Part shown: piece after piece, positions 10,387-17,984 of the stretch
Layout of the letters: each line of letters opens with the position of its first letter
How positions within the stretch are numbered: the first letter of the stretch is position 1
Assembly (NCBI RefSeq): GCF_013074385.2
Contig: NZ_JABEYA020000008.1
Span: 91,293-155,292 of the forward strand
Source: Vibrio ostreicida
GTDB taxonomy: Bacteria; Pseudomonadota; Gammaproteobacteria; Enterobacterales; Vibrionaceae
DNA: 64,000 bases
Direction: 5' to 3'
Program-made: the position numbers and the translations under genes
The notes under the pieces: model-generated
Told to the model about the DNA's origin: nothing
The model's database searches: none
The model's input: the letters and a program-made list of their open reading frames with translations, nothing else

Positions 10387-10460
10387 TGGAGCGTGCAGTG
10401 GGAATCGAACCCACATCATCAGCTTGGAAGGCTGAGGTAATGCCATTATACGATGCACGC
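10387..10460 (-). tRNA. tRNA-Gly (anticodon UCC), copy 2
   Basis: Identical to the other copy over all 74 nt including the encoded CCA, with anticodon UCC in loop CTTCCAA. The two genes are separated by 17 bases and are probably processed from one transcript reading toward lower coordinates. Confidence 0.97.
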
Positions 10461-10594
10461 ATCATCGTCGAAGCACGTACAATATGCCACATCAACCTGA
10501 AAAGAAAAGTCTTTTTTTACAATATTCGGTTCGTTTGCTGGCTTTGAACTCAATCTGATGATTTTTCGACCGATTTCATCGATTTCATCTGTTT

Positions 10595-11959
10595 TTATGA
10601 GGCCATTTTTCGGATCACAACACGATCTTTGCCTAATGCTTTGGCTTCGTACATCAGATGATCCGCATCCGATAGGGGTATATCCGCGCTTGAGCGCGGG
10701 TAATAGGCACACCCTAGGCTTACGGTGACTTTGTGGTCTGGTTCGCCACCGAAGTCAATGTTACGAATTAATTCACAAATGGTTTGGGATACTTTTTTGA
10801 TTCTCAATTCATCTTGGTTACTGACGACCAAAGCAAATTCTTCCCCACCAATTCGACCAAGAAGATCGTCAGGCCCAGTGTAATTTTGAATCGTTTGTGC
10901 CACCTTCTGAATCACCCAATCCCCAACATGATGCCCATAGCGATCATTTATCTTTTTGAAATCATCGATATCAAACACCATCACACACACGTGACTCGCT
11001 TTTGTTAGACAATGATGAAACTCTTCAACAAAATGTCGTCGATTACTTAGCCCCGTTAGGTAATCGGTTTCCGACAGTACTTTCAGCTCTTGATTGGCTA
11101 CTGCCAGCTGGCGTGTTTTGGCTTTAACCGTGACCTTGAGTACCAAAATGTAAGACACCGCAAGTAAAACGGCAATGGCAATCAAGAGTGGCGCTAAATA
11201 AGCAGGGTAGACGGTATTGATGTGCATCCATCGGCTAAAAATACGCCGCTTCTCATCATCAGAGATCAACGCCTGACCTTGGCGAACCTGATTTTGCAAT
11301 TCACGGTTCCCCTCGGCCACCGCCGATCTAAGATCCCCAGAATACAAATGACGGACACCGATGAAGGCGTTGCTCTTGTGACTGCTCAGCAAGTAGTAGC
11401 TCGCGACCTGAAGATCGGCGACAAACGCCTGTATTTCACCATTGAACGCGGCGTCAATCATGATTTGGTTATTGGTAAACGTAATCAAATTTAGATTTGG
11501 GTAATGAAGACGGGTATAGTCCGCTTCATATCCCCCTTCCACGACACCAACCTGAAAATCGTGTTCCCCCAACATGAATTCATTTAAGTCAAGGCCAATC
11601 AGACTCTGACTAATATACATCTGGGTATCAATCGTCATAATCGAAGGCGTGTAATCAAAAAAACTGTCCCTTTGTTCTGACCACAATAATCCCGCATGGA
11701 GATCGGCCCGACCGCTTTTAACTGCTTCAAGAGATTCATTCCAATCAAGCAACAGAAATTCAACCTCAACATTATTAATCCGCGCGTACTCTTTCCAGTA
11801 ATCCACGAGAATGCCCGCTGGCTGGTTACGGTCATCAAGGTAGGAAAACGGCTTCCACGCTTTGGAGTTCGTAACCACTAGCGGGGTTGGATCGGCAACT
11901 TTTGCCGCAGCAGCAGAAACCATGGCCGCCAGTATCACAATTTGAATGATACGAAACAT
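10595..11959 (-). CDS. Diguanylate cyclase with periplasmic solute-binding sensor domain
   Basis: About 454 residues from ATG 11959; an ATG at 11986 adds nine residues. The order is signal segment (IIQIVILAAMVSAAAA), a PBPb/SBP_bac_3 sensor domain of roughly 220 residues, one transmembrane helix (LAPLLIAIAVLLAVSYILVL) and a C-terminal GGDEF domain. The GGDEF domain has DYLTGLSNRR, FDIDDFKKIND and an intact GGEEF active site, so it should make c-di-GMP in the cytoplasm in response to a small molecule bound in the periplasm. The inhibitory-site RxxD is missing: GPDD precedes LLGRI-GGEEF. The gene is divergent from the MFS carrier. Confidence 0.92.
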   Translation of the reverse strand: MFRIIQIVILAAMVSAAAAKVADPTPLVVTNSKAWKPFSYLDDRNQPAGILVDYWKEYARINNVEVEFLLLDWNESLEAVKSGRADLHAGLLWSEQRDSFFDYTPSIMTIDTQMYISQSLIGLDLNEFMLGEHDFQVGVVEGGYEADYTRLHYPNLNLITFTNNQIMIDAAFNGEIQAFVADLQVASYYLLSSHKSNAFIGVRHLYSGDLRSAVAEGNRELQNQVRQGQALISDDEKRRIFSRWMHINTVYPAYLAPLLIAIAVLLAVSYILVLKVTVKAKTRQLAVANQELKVLSETDYLTGLSNRRHFVEEFHHCLTKASHVCVMVFDIDDFKKINDRYGHHVGDWVIQKVAQTIQNYTGPDDLLGRIGGEEFALVVSNQDELRIKKVSQTICELIRNIDFGGEPDHKVTVSLGCAYYPRSSADIPLSDADHLMYEAKALGKDRVVIRKMAS

Positions 11960-12466
11960 ACACAACGTCAACCAATCAGTGCCCATTGCTCAGTAGCGAA
12001 CGCATGGGCGGTTTATTTAATATTACTATCAATAATAGACCGCTGGCGTCTATTCGCCAGTGCTCATCGGGCGATGATGGCCTTCTTTATTGGGGCGTAT
12101 AATCGAGTGCTTTTGTTACCTCAGTAAAGCATCTAGGTCGAGCAAAACAACTTGACGGAGAAGCCGTCAATCATAGAGTTCGATGCCTTATGGCAGCGCT
12201 TATCATGATCTGCGGCGTTAAGAGCGGAAGGTTTGCTACACAAAAACAACAATCGAGACATCAAATTAACATTCACAAATAATATCAGGATCCCATCAAA
12301 AACTGATTCCAATCATCGCAGCTTTGGTTATAATTCGCGCCCGTTACGCTTTGTGTTGATAAACGCAAACTTAATTTTAATAAATCGATATTCACCGATC
12401 CGCGTTACTGACATGATCGATGATTCACCCTCCTCTCTTTATATAGAGAGTCAATTGAGAAATGAA
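11960..12466. other. Divergent intergenic region, cyclase / MFS carrier
   Basis: About 500 bases containing the promoters of both divergent genes. The one clear structure is a perfect 7-bp inverted repeat ttgacgg/ccgtcaa (12152-12158 and 12164-12170) with a 5-nt loop and no T-run, so it is more likely an operator or RNA hairpin than a terminator. An open frame from TTG 12233 into the MFS gene crosses this region but does not look coding. Confidence 0.45.
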
Positions 12467-13699
12467 ATGAGTAAGATTGATAAAGCGACACGAATTCTGC
12501 TAGCAGGATTTTGTATCAACCTTTGTCTTGGCATCTTATATGCCTGGAGTGTATTCAATAAAGCGCTGGTCACGGAAGCCGGCTGGAGTGCCGCTGAAGC
12601 TTCTGCCCCTTACGCGATGGCCACCATCACTTTCTCTGTGTGTTTACTGGTTGCTGGCATCCTACAAGATAGAATGGGGCCACGTAAGATTTTGCTGTTG
12701 GGGACGAGCCTAACCGGCTTAGGTATGATTGCTTCTGGTTTCGCGACGACACCACTGCTCCTCAATATGACGTTTGGCGTGATCACAGGGGCGGGAATCG
12801 GTTTTGGTTACGCTTGCCTGAGCCCATCGGCAATGAAGTGGTTCCACCCTTCAAAGAAAGGGATGGTTAACGGCCTGATTGCCGCTGGATTCGGCTTAGC
12901 CGCTATCTATCTCGCCCCGCTTACTGCGGCTCTGATTGAACATGTGGGTATCCAAACCAGCTTTATGCTGCTCGGTGCGGGTATTCTTGCTATTGCTGTC
13001 CCCTTAGCCGCGACAATTTATAACCCACCGGCAGGTTACACCCCGACGCCACCGCAAGTGAAAGCAGGGCAGATCGCCCCGACCGTGGCAGACACTGAGG
13101 ATGTAAACTGGCGCTCAATGCTCAAAACCCCACAATTCTACTCGTTGTGGATCATGTATGCTCTTGCTGCGTCTGTTGGTTTGATGATCATCGGTAATAT
13201 TACCACCATTGCGAGCATACAAGCGGATCTACCCAATGCTGTCTATTTAGCGTCTGTGCTGGCGGTATTTAATTCTGGTGGTCGTGTCGTAGCAGGCATG
13301 TTGGCAGATAAAATTGGCGGCGTGCGTACTTTGCTATTAGCCTTTTTGCTGCAAGGCGTTAATATGGCCCTGTTTGCTGGCTTTGATTCTGAATTTACTC
13401 TGGTTGTCGGAACAGCAATTGCCGCTGTTGGTTACGGTACCCTGCTCGCTGTATTCCCAACGCTAACCGCAGAATTTTACGGATTGAAAAATTATGGCAC
13501 CAACTATGGTGTCTTGTACACCGCATGGGGTCTAGGCGGAGCGATTGGTGCGGTCGTGGTCGGCTATTCAATGACTAGTGGTGGCCACTATGGGATAGCG
13601 TATTCGGTTTCTGCCGTGATGATGGGCGTGTGTATTCTTTTAGCACTGATCACAAAACCCCTATCCCAGTCAAAGGTAGCTGAGCTGAAAAACGCCTGA
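12467..13699 (+). CDS. MFS transporter, oxalate/formate antiporter (OFA) type
   Basis: 410 residues from ATG 12467. Hydrophobic segments run throughout, consistent with 12 membrane helices. Family-typical phrases include GILYAWSVFNKAL in helix 1, QDRMGPRKILLLG (the MFS signature after helix 2), a central cytoplasmic loop around NPPAGYTPTPP, and LADKIGGVRTLL in the second half. OFA members exchange small carboxylates across the inner membrane; the substrate here cannot be read from sequence. The start is set where similarity to the family begins. The upstream in-frame extension to TTG 12233 is polar, AT-rich and unlike the family. A strong terminator follows 21 bases after the stop. Confidence 0.88.
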   Translation: MSKIDKATRILLAGFCINLCLGILYAWSVFNKALVTEAGWSAAEASAPYAMATITFSVCLLVAGILQDRMGPRKILLLGTSLTGLGMIASGFATTPLLLNMTFGVITGAGIGFGYACLSPSAMKWFHPSKKGMVNGLIAAGFGLAAIYLAPLTAALIEHVGIQTSFMLLGAGILAIAVPLAATIYNPPAGYTPTPPQVKAGQIAPTVADTEDVNWRSMLKTPQFYSLWIMYALAASVGLMIIGNITTIASIQADLPNAVYLASVLAVFNSGGRVVAGMLADKIGGVRTLLLAFLLQGVNMALFAGFDSEFTLVVGTAIAAVGYGTLLAVFPTLTAEFYGLKNYGTNYGVLYTAWGLGGAIGAVVVGYSMTSGGHYGIAYSVSAVMMGVCILLALITKPLSQSKVAELKNA

Positions 13700-13720
13700 T
13701 CGTTTCACTTTTTGAACAAA

Positions 13721-13748
13721 GGCTCAACCTAAAGGTTGAGCCTTTTTT
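13721..13748 (+). terminator. Rho-independent terminator after the MFS gene
   Basis: Stem ggctcaacc/ggttgagcc with a short taaa-type loop and a run of six T residues. It lies 21 bases after the stop of the MFS carrier. Confidence 0.92.
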
Positions 13749-14131
13749 GTATTGGTCTCTCACCCCGCTGTTTATCAATGATGACTTGGGGAATGTTGTT
13801 AAAAAGTGACGCCGTCACTTTAAGGACGGCGTGCACCTGTCGATATCGCTGTCACTGGATACTCAGTCTTAATAAGGTGTCATTCGTTTGCTCGGCAATA
13901 AAGCACCGTGAAAGACTACAACCGTGATTTTTAAATGACTAAAACGGCATGGCTTTGATACTTGATACGATGTGTCTCTGAAAAAACGCAGCGGTCATTC
14001 TCATTGTGGTGATCGTTCAGCGACCTGACTCGTAAGTGGGATTGCAAGGCCAAAACCTCACATTTAATGAAGGCGGTTCAACAACTGAGGTTGTGAGTAA
14101 CTGTTAGAGAGGTAGATTAAGGCAGGTAAAG
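13749..14131. other. Non-coding region upstream of the 61-aa gene
   Basis: About 380 bases with no supported gene. Short open frames are present but lack ribosome-binding sites and protein-like composition. Complementary acctca/tgaggt segments near 14060-14095 could pair, but no terminator or known motif was recognised. Confidence 0.4.
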
Positions 14132-14160
14132 CTGACGAAGGTTGGACGTTTGGCTATAAT
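14132..14160 (+). promoter_or_regulatory. Sigma-70-type promoter for the 61-aa gene
   Basis: CTGACG (14132-14137), a 17-bp spacer and a consensus TATAAT (14155-14160). The expected transcript start is near 14167, leaving a leader of about 50 nt before the ATG at 14216. Confidence 0.65.
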
Positions 14161-14215
14161 ATTTTTGAGCGTACACCGAATCGTTCAACCGAGCGTCTTA
14201 ACGCGGGAGGTGAGC

Positions 14216-14401
14216 ATGAGTATTAGAGACAGTATTAGAGCGATTGAGCAGCAGATATACATCGCTTGCTCAGAAGGGGATTATGACACGGTCCAGATGC
14301 TTGAGCACCAGCTCGATTGTCTGAAAGTCAAAGATGACAGCGCCTTGGATGATCCTTATGCTCCTGAAGGGAAATTTTATCCCGACGATGACTGGCACTA
14401 G
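14216..14401 (+). CDS. Small acidic protein of unknown function, 61 aa
   Basis: The ATG at 14216 is preceded by a strong Shine-Dalgarno (gggaggtgagc). The product begins MSIRDSIRAIEQQIYIACSE, then has an amphipathic helix-like stretch (DYDTVQMLEHQLDCLKV) and an acidic tail ending DDDWH. The single Cys in the second helix and the lack of a signal peptide suggest a small soluble, mostly helical cytosolic protein. It has its own consensus promoter and a strong terminator, so it is a monocistronic, probably well-expressed gene. I do not recognise a family. An in-frame upstream start at 14150 is less likely. Confidence 0.75.
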   Translation: MSIRDSIRAIEQQIYIACSEGDYDTVQMLEHQLDCLKVKDDSALDDPYAPEGKFYPDDDWH

Positions 14402-14422
14402 TCCAGATAATACTCACGTTAA

Positions 14423-14447
14423 AGCCCCGTAACTACGGGGCTTTTTA
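14423..14447 (+). terminator. Rho-independent terminator after the 61-aa gene
   Basis: Stem agccccgt/acggggct around a short aact loop, followed by five T residues. In the opposite direction only three T residues follow, so it mainly serves the plus-strand gene. Confidence 0.88.
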
Positions 14448-14472
14448 TCACATTAATACGAGTCACGTAGCT

Positions 14473-14925
14473 TCATAAAAAGTCAATCTGTGATCGACCT
14501 ATTTCATTTTTCTTCGCCGCCGTATCGGGCGTCTTTTGTTGCACAGGCTGTGCGCTACCGTGACGCGCTGCTTTATCGCTGCCTTTGTCTTTAGCAGGTT
14601 TCGACGCTTGGCTAACCTCAGCGTCTTGCTGCGCTTTAGGTGCCGCTTCTCGGTTAGGTTGCTGAACGGGTGCATCACAGACCACCACGTAGTACTCTTG
14701 GTTAAACTCGAAGAAATCACCATCGTACATTTTGCGACGTTTACGAGTTTCCAGTTCACCATTAACCGCGACATACCCTTCAGAGATCAAATGCTTAGCT
14801 TCACCACCTCCCGCTACTAAGTTGGCAATTTTGAACACCTTGTACAGCTCAATCGGCTGCACAGAGACCTCAATACCAATGGCTTCAATCTCTATTTCTT
14901 GTTCGTCTTGGTTGTCTTGAGTCAT
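14473..14925 (-). CDS. S4-domain RNA-binding protein with low-complexity tail (YbcJ-like)
   Basis: 150 residues. Residues about 20-95 form an S4-type RNA-binding module (LYKVFKIANLVAGGGEAKHL, ISEGYVAVNGELETRKRRKMYDGDFFEF), close in pattern to E. coli YbcJ, which is only about 70 aa. Residues about 98-150 are a Gln/Ala/Pro/Lys-rich tail without predicted fold (QQPNREAAPKAQQD...) ending in GRSQIDFL. The S4 part should bind structured RNA or ribosomal particles in the cytoplasm; the tail is an addition of unknown role. It is the only gene on this strand between two plus-strand genes. Confidence 0.8.
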   Translation of the reverse strand: MTQDNQDEQEIEIEAIGIEVSVQPIELYKVFKIANLVAGGGEAKHLISEGYVAVNGELETRKRRKMYDGDFFEFNQEYYVVVCDAPVQQPNREAAPKAQQDAEVSQASKPAKDKGSDKAARHGSAQPVQQKTPDTAAKKNEIGRSQIDFL

Positions 14926-15026
14926 AGCCTGATTTTATCGCAGTAAGAAAAACCCAGAGTCTAATGCCTATTCTTCAATAAATAAACTAAAGTTAAACGA
15001 AGAGTTGTGCGTAACAGGAACTGATT

Positions 15027-15824
15027 TTGCTCAAACACGTGCTTTTACTATGGCTAATGTCTTCGCAAGCGCTGGCTTATCAACCCCCAACCAAAGTACT
15101 GGTTTACGGTGATGATGCTTATCCACCTTATAGTTACGTCGAAGATGGTGTAGCCAAGGGCATTTATAGTGATATTCTACGTCGGGTATTTGAAGACTTA
15201 CCTGAGTACGACGTCACCCTCGTGCCTATTCCATGGCAGCGCGGACTCAAGATGTTGAAAGTCGGTCAGGGGTTTGCTTTGTATCCACCTTACTATTACT
15301 CTGACAAGCGTGCTTACATTTACCCCTACTCTCAACCGATACTTGATGAAGAAGTCGTCGTATTTTGTAATCAAGAAAGCTTGCAAGGTCGGCCTAAAAA
15401 CAATTGGCCAACAGACTATTTTGGCCTGACTGTTGGAGTCAATGAAGCCTTTGCTTTGGGTGGAAATCAATTCTGGGATGCCGTCAAAGCTGGAAAGATT
15501 AACTTGGTTGAAGCAAAAGGCAATCGGCCTAACCTACTTAACTTACACGACAAAAAAACCGACTGCTACATCAATGATCGCATCTCGATCCTTTGGGAAA
15601 TCAGCCAAATGGCCAACGAGAATCTGCTCCCTTCCGACTGGCAACCCACGCTTGGCGCTATTGTCAGCGCTGAGCAAGGTTATCTTGGCTTTACCAATCA
15701 GGCCCCACAAGCTTTCCCGTATAAAAAAGACTTTGTTGATAAATTCAACACCGCCTTGATTACACTGCAGCAGCAGGGAGAAATTCAAAAAATCATTAAC
15801 AGTTATTTTGATAGCACAAATTAA
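15027..15824 (+). CDS. Periplasmic amino-acid-type solute-binding protein (SBP_bac_3)
   Basis: 265 residues from a TTG start at 15027, supported by an aacaggaac Shine-Dalgarno 8-12 bases upstream and an immediate signal peptide (LLLWLMSSQALA). The mature protein has the SBP_bac_3 pattern: VYGDDAYPPYSYVEDGVAKG near the N-terminus, DILRRVFEDL, and a C-terminal ITLQQQGEIQKIINSYF. No ABC permease or ATPase is adjacent. Stand-alone proteins of this kind are common in vibrios and may act as sensor inputs rather than transporter subunits. The gene ends 10 bases from the convergent VieB-like gene. Confidence 0.85.
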   Translation: MLKHVLLLWLMSSQALAYQPPTKVLVYGDDAYPPYSYVEDGVAKGIYSDILRRVFEDLPEYDVTLVPIPWQRGLKMLKVGQGFALYPPYYYSDKRAYIYPYSQPILDEEVVVFCNQESLQGRPKNNWPTDYFGLTVGVNEAFALGGNQFWDAVKAGKINLVEAKGNRPNLLNLHDKKTDCYINDRISILWEISQMANENLLPSDWQPTLGAIVSAEQGYLGFTNQAPQAFPYKKDFVDKFNTALITLQQQGEIQKIINSYFDSTN

Positions 15825-15834
15825 CTGAGTTTAC

Positions 15835-17484
15835 CTACACTGCCTTAATCATTTGATTGAATCTGAGTTTCAGCCGTTTGAGGTTCTGGTGGACATCAAT
15901 TAACTGGCTACGTCGCATTCCCAAAGAATGGTGCAATGCGGCTTCACAATTAACAATCGCATTGCGCACATCCGTCATTGGAATTGATGGCGGTATTTCC
16001 CGCTCGAACAGCGTGATAAGTCGAGTCGCTACCGCAATGCAATGCGGCCGTGATTTAAAGACCTCAAGACAAAATGAAATCGCTTTGCGTACTGAGTCTT
16101 GCTCGTAACGATCGATTTGAGCAATCAATCGTTTTAAAGCGGATTGACGCTTTTGTCCGTTTTCTATTTGCGTGTCAATGAGGCGTTTCAAGCACACACC
16201 CGCTAAAGACTCATCAAAATAGTCACCATGTGAACGCACAAACTGGGCGACCCGACTAAACCAATAGTAGTTATCAGTAATGTAGAGCAGATACAATAAA
16301 TACAGCAGCGCCATTAGATCGAGTTTCTTGAACTGTTTCAGTAGCCCAACCAACTTAGTACGTGCTTCTTTGTATTTGCTTTGCACCAGCTCGATATGCA
16401 CATCCAGTAATAGCAGCGCCAATTCATTGCGGCCATCGAGATCGGCGTTGACTAGCCGTTGCAACTCTTGATAAGCGCTCCGAGTCACCGACTGCGCCAG
16501 CTCGTAGGCACACTTGAGTTTGAGACGGATAAAATCAATCTCACTTCTCACCCCGCAGCGATGAGTATTGGCAATGTTCTGACGGTATATTGAGTATCCA
16601 CTCAATGCGTCTTGATGATCGTCGTTCATCTCACAAAGACGTGAGTAGGCAAGTAAACGCGTCGCTTCACCTTTAGACAAACTGACCGCCTGATCAAGGG
16701 CCTGTTTGGCACCTTTACGATCATTCAGTTGCAAACACGCCAACGCCAGTTCATCGCAAATTTTAGCGCTGCGCTTCCCGCCTGTATTCACCGTCCAACA
16801 GTTCAACGTCTCTTGAACTTGAGTAAAACGATTCAGCCCTATCAGCGCACGGACTTGGCCGAGTAACACCCAGTGACTGTTTTTCTTTTCAGCACAACGT
16901 TGGTAAAAAGCCAGTGCCTCCGAGTAAATGCCGCAGGCTAATTTACGTTCTCCTAGGAGTCGATTGAGGCTGTCGGTGTATTCTGGAAAGTTCACCTTCG
17001 CTCGTTCAAAACAGCGGTTTTCTTCCTCAGCATCGATCGTGATCGGCAGCCGAGCCAATGGCGCCAGTGTCTGTTTGCGTTTATAGACGCCAGCGATACG
17101 CTTCTTAAATTGAAAGAGTGAATAGGGTTTTACCACGTAGTCATCCGGTTCAGCTTCTACAATCGAGTGCACCACGTCAGCACTGGTCTCACTGGTGAGC
17201 ATCACGACTGCGCATTCAGGACGGAGTAAACCTAAATGCTGGCATTCCTCATAAATTTGTTTGCCGTTGAGTAATCGGCTGAAATAGTAATCGCAAATAA
17301 AGACGTCAATGGCGATTTCTTCCAGCGTTTTATAAATCGTTTTTATATCTTTGGCGGAAAAGATCAATCGATGACTAAAGCCTATTTCACTGAGTAAAAT
17401 ACGTAAGTTGGCCACCACCAAAGGGGAATCATCCGCTATCAGCACCCCAGCCTGACTGATGTTTTGTACTTGACTCTGCATCAT
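15835..17484 (-). CDS. VieB-like response regulator: REC domain plus TPR-like C-terminus
   Basis: 549 residues. Residues about 12-130 form a receiver domain with the acidic pair DD18-19, phosphoacceptor Asp65 (FICDYYFSR), Thr97 (VMLTS) and Lys119 (VVKPY), all in place for phosphorylation. The remaining roughly 400 residues are helical repeats without a DNA-binding or enzymatic output domain (for example LACGIYSEALAFYQRCAEKK). Length and architecture match V. cholerae VieB (about 546 aa), which modulates the VieS-VieA c-di-GMP pathway by protein contact. No VieS- or VieA-type gene is in the window. The next gene, divergent across 500 bases, is a PAS-GGDEF-EAL protein, a plausible functional partner. 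Confidence 0.85.
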   Translation of the reverse strand: MMQSQVQNISQAGVLIADDSPLVVANLRILLSEIGFSHRLIFSAKDIKTIYKTLEEIAIDVFICDYYFSRLLNGKQIYEECQHLGLLRPECAVVMLTSETSADVVHSIVEAEPDDYVVKPYSLFQFKKRIAGVYKRKQTLAPLARLPITIDAEEENRCFERAKVNFPEYTDSLNRLLGERKLACGIYSEALAFYQRCAEKKNSHWVLLGQVRALIGLNRFTQVQETLNCWTVNTGGKRSAKICDELALACLQLNDRKGAKQALDQAVSLSKGEATRLLAYSRLCEMNDDHQDALSGYSIYRQNIANTHRCGVRSEIDFIRLKLKCAYELAQSVTRSAYQELQRLVNADLDGRNELALLLLDVHIELVQSKYKEARTKLVGLLKQFKKLDLMALLYLLYLLYITDNYYWFSRVAQFVRSHGDYFDESLAGVCLKRLIDTQIENGQKRQSALKRLIAQIDRYEQDSVRKAISFCLEVFKSRPHCIAVATRLITLFEREIPPSIPMTDVRNAIVNCEAALHHSLGMRRSQLIDVHQNLKRLKLRFNQMIKAV

Positions 17485-17984
17485 TCAAACTTACTTAGAC
17501 TTAAGAATAAGTCGATAGCGTATAGAAAAAAAAAGTATATGCACATATCCTGTTTATCAGTGTTGTGTTAAATCCATCCCGAATCAGAAATACAATAAAT
17601 ATTATCAACAATCACATTCGCTATTTCTATGCGCTTGCTTCACCATAATATTTCGATGACGGGATCCCCACAGGCAATCCGTCAAAATATCGATATCTGA
17701 CCCATTTACTCTTTTAAAATGTCTATTAATTAAGCACAGAAGCATCACAGAGTTGGACGACAACGATATTAGCCAATATCGAAAAATCCAAGTTGATAAT
17801 CTTTTTCATTGAAAAATGTGAACGCATATCAATAAAGCTCACATTTGCTGACGAATAAAGGGTTCACTACTGGAGATGAATAAATATTTCATGTTACATA
17901 TATACACTACACGGAAGGTATTTATGCGTTCAATCAAATGGCTATGACGGCTGGTCGTACGATAAATTGGGTACATCGGATTAT
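17485..17984. other. Divergent regulatory region, VieB-like / PAS-GGDEF-EAL
   Basis: About 500 bases of AT-rich DNA. It contains a perfect 7-bp inverted repeat cgatatt/aatatcg with a 4-nt loop (17764-17781) and a nearby self-complementary atatcgatat near 17690-17700, both possible operator sites. No gene is supported here. Confidence 0.45.

Noticed and set aside
10296..10460. Tandem repeat suggesting phage att sites
   Set aside because: The duplicated sequence is two complete functional tRNA-Gly genes with short spacing, an ordinary tRNA array, not att flanks.
10446..10712. 88-aa minus-strand ORF overlapping the tRNA and the end of the cyclase gene
   Set aside because: It overlaps the second tRNA-Gly and lies in another frame of the GGDEF coding region, with no protein-like features.
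12233..12466. In-frame N-terminal extension of the MFS gene from TTG 12233
   Set aside because: The encoded 78 residues are polar and AT-driven and precede the natural first helix of the family; the region is the expected promoter. An upstream ggaagg is probably coincidental.
13736..13927. 63-aa plus-strand ORF after the MFS terminator
   Set aside because: It begins inside the terminator T-run and has Cys/Arg-rich non-protein-like composition with no ribosome-binding site.
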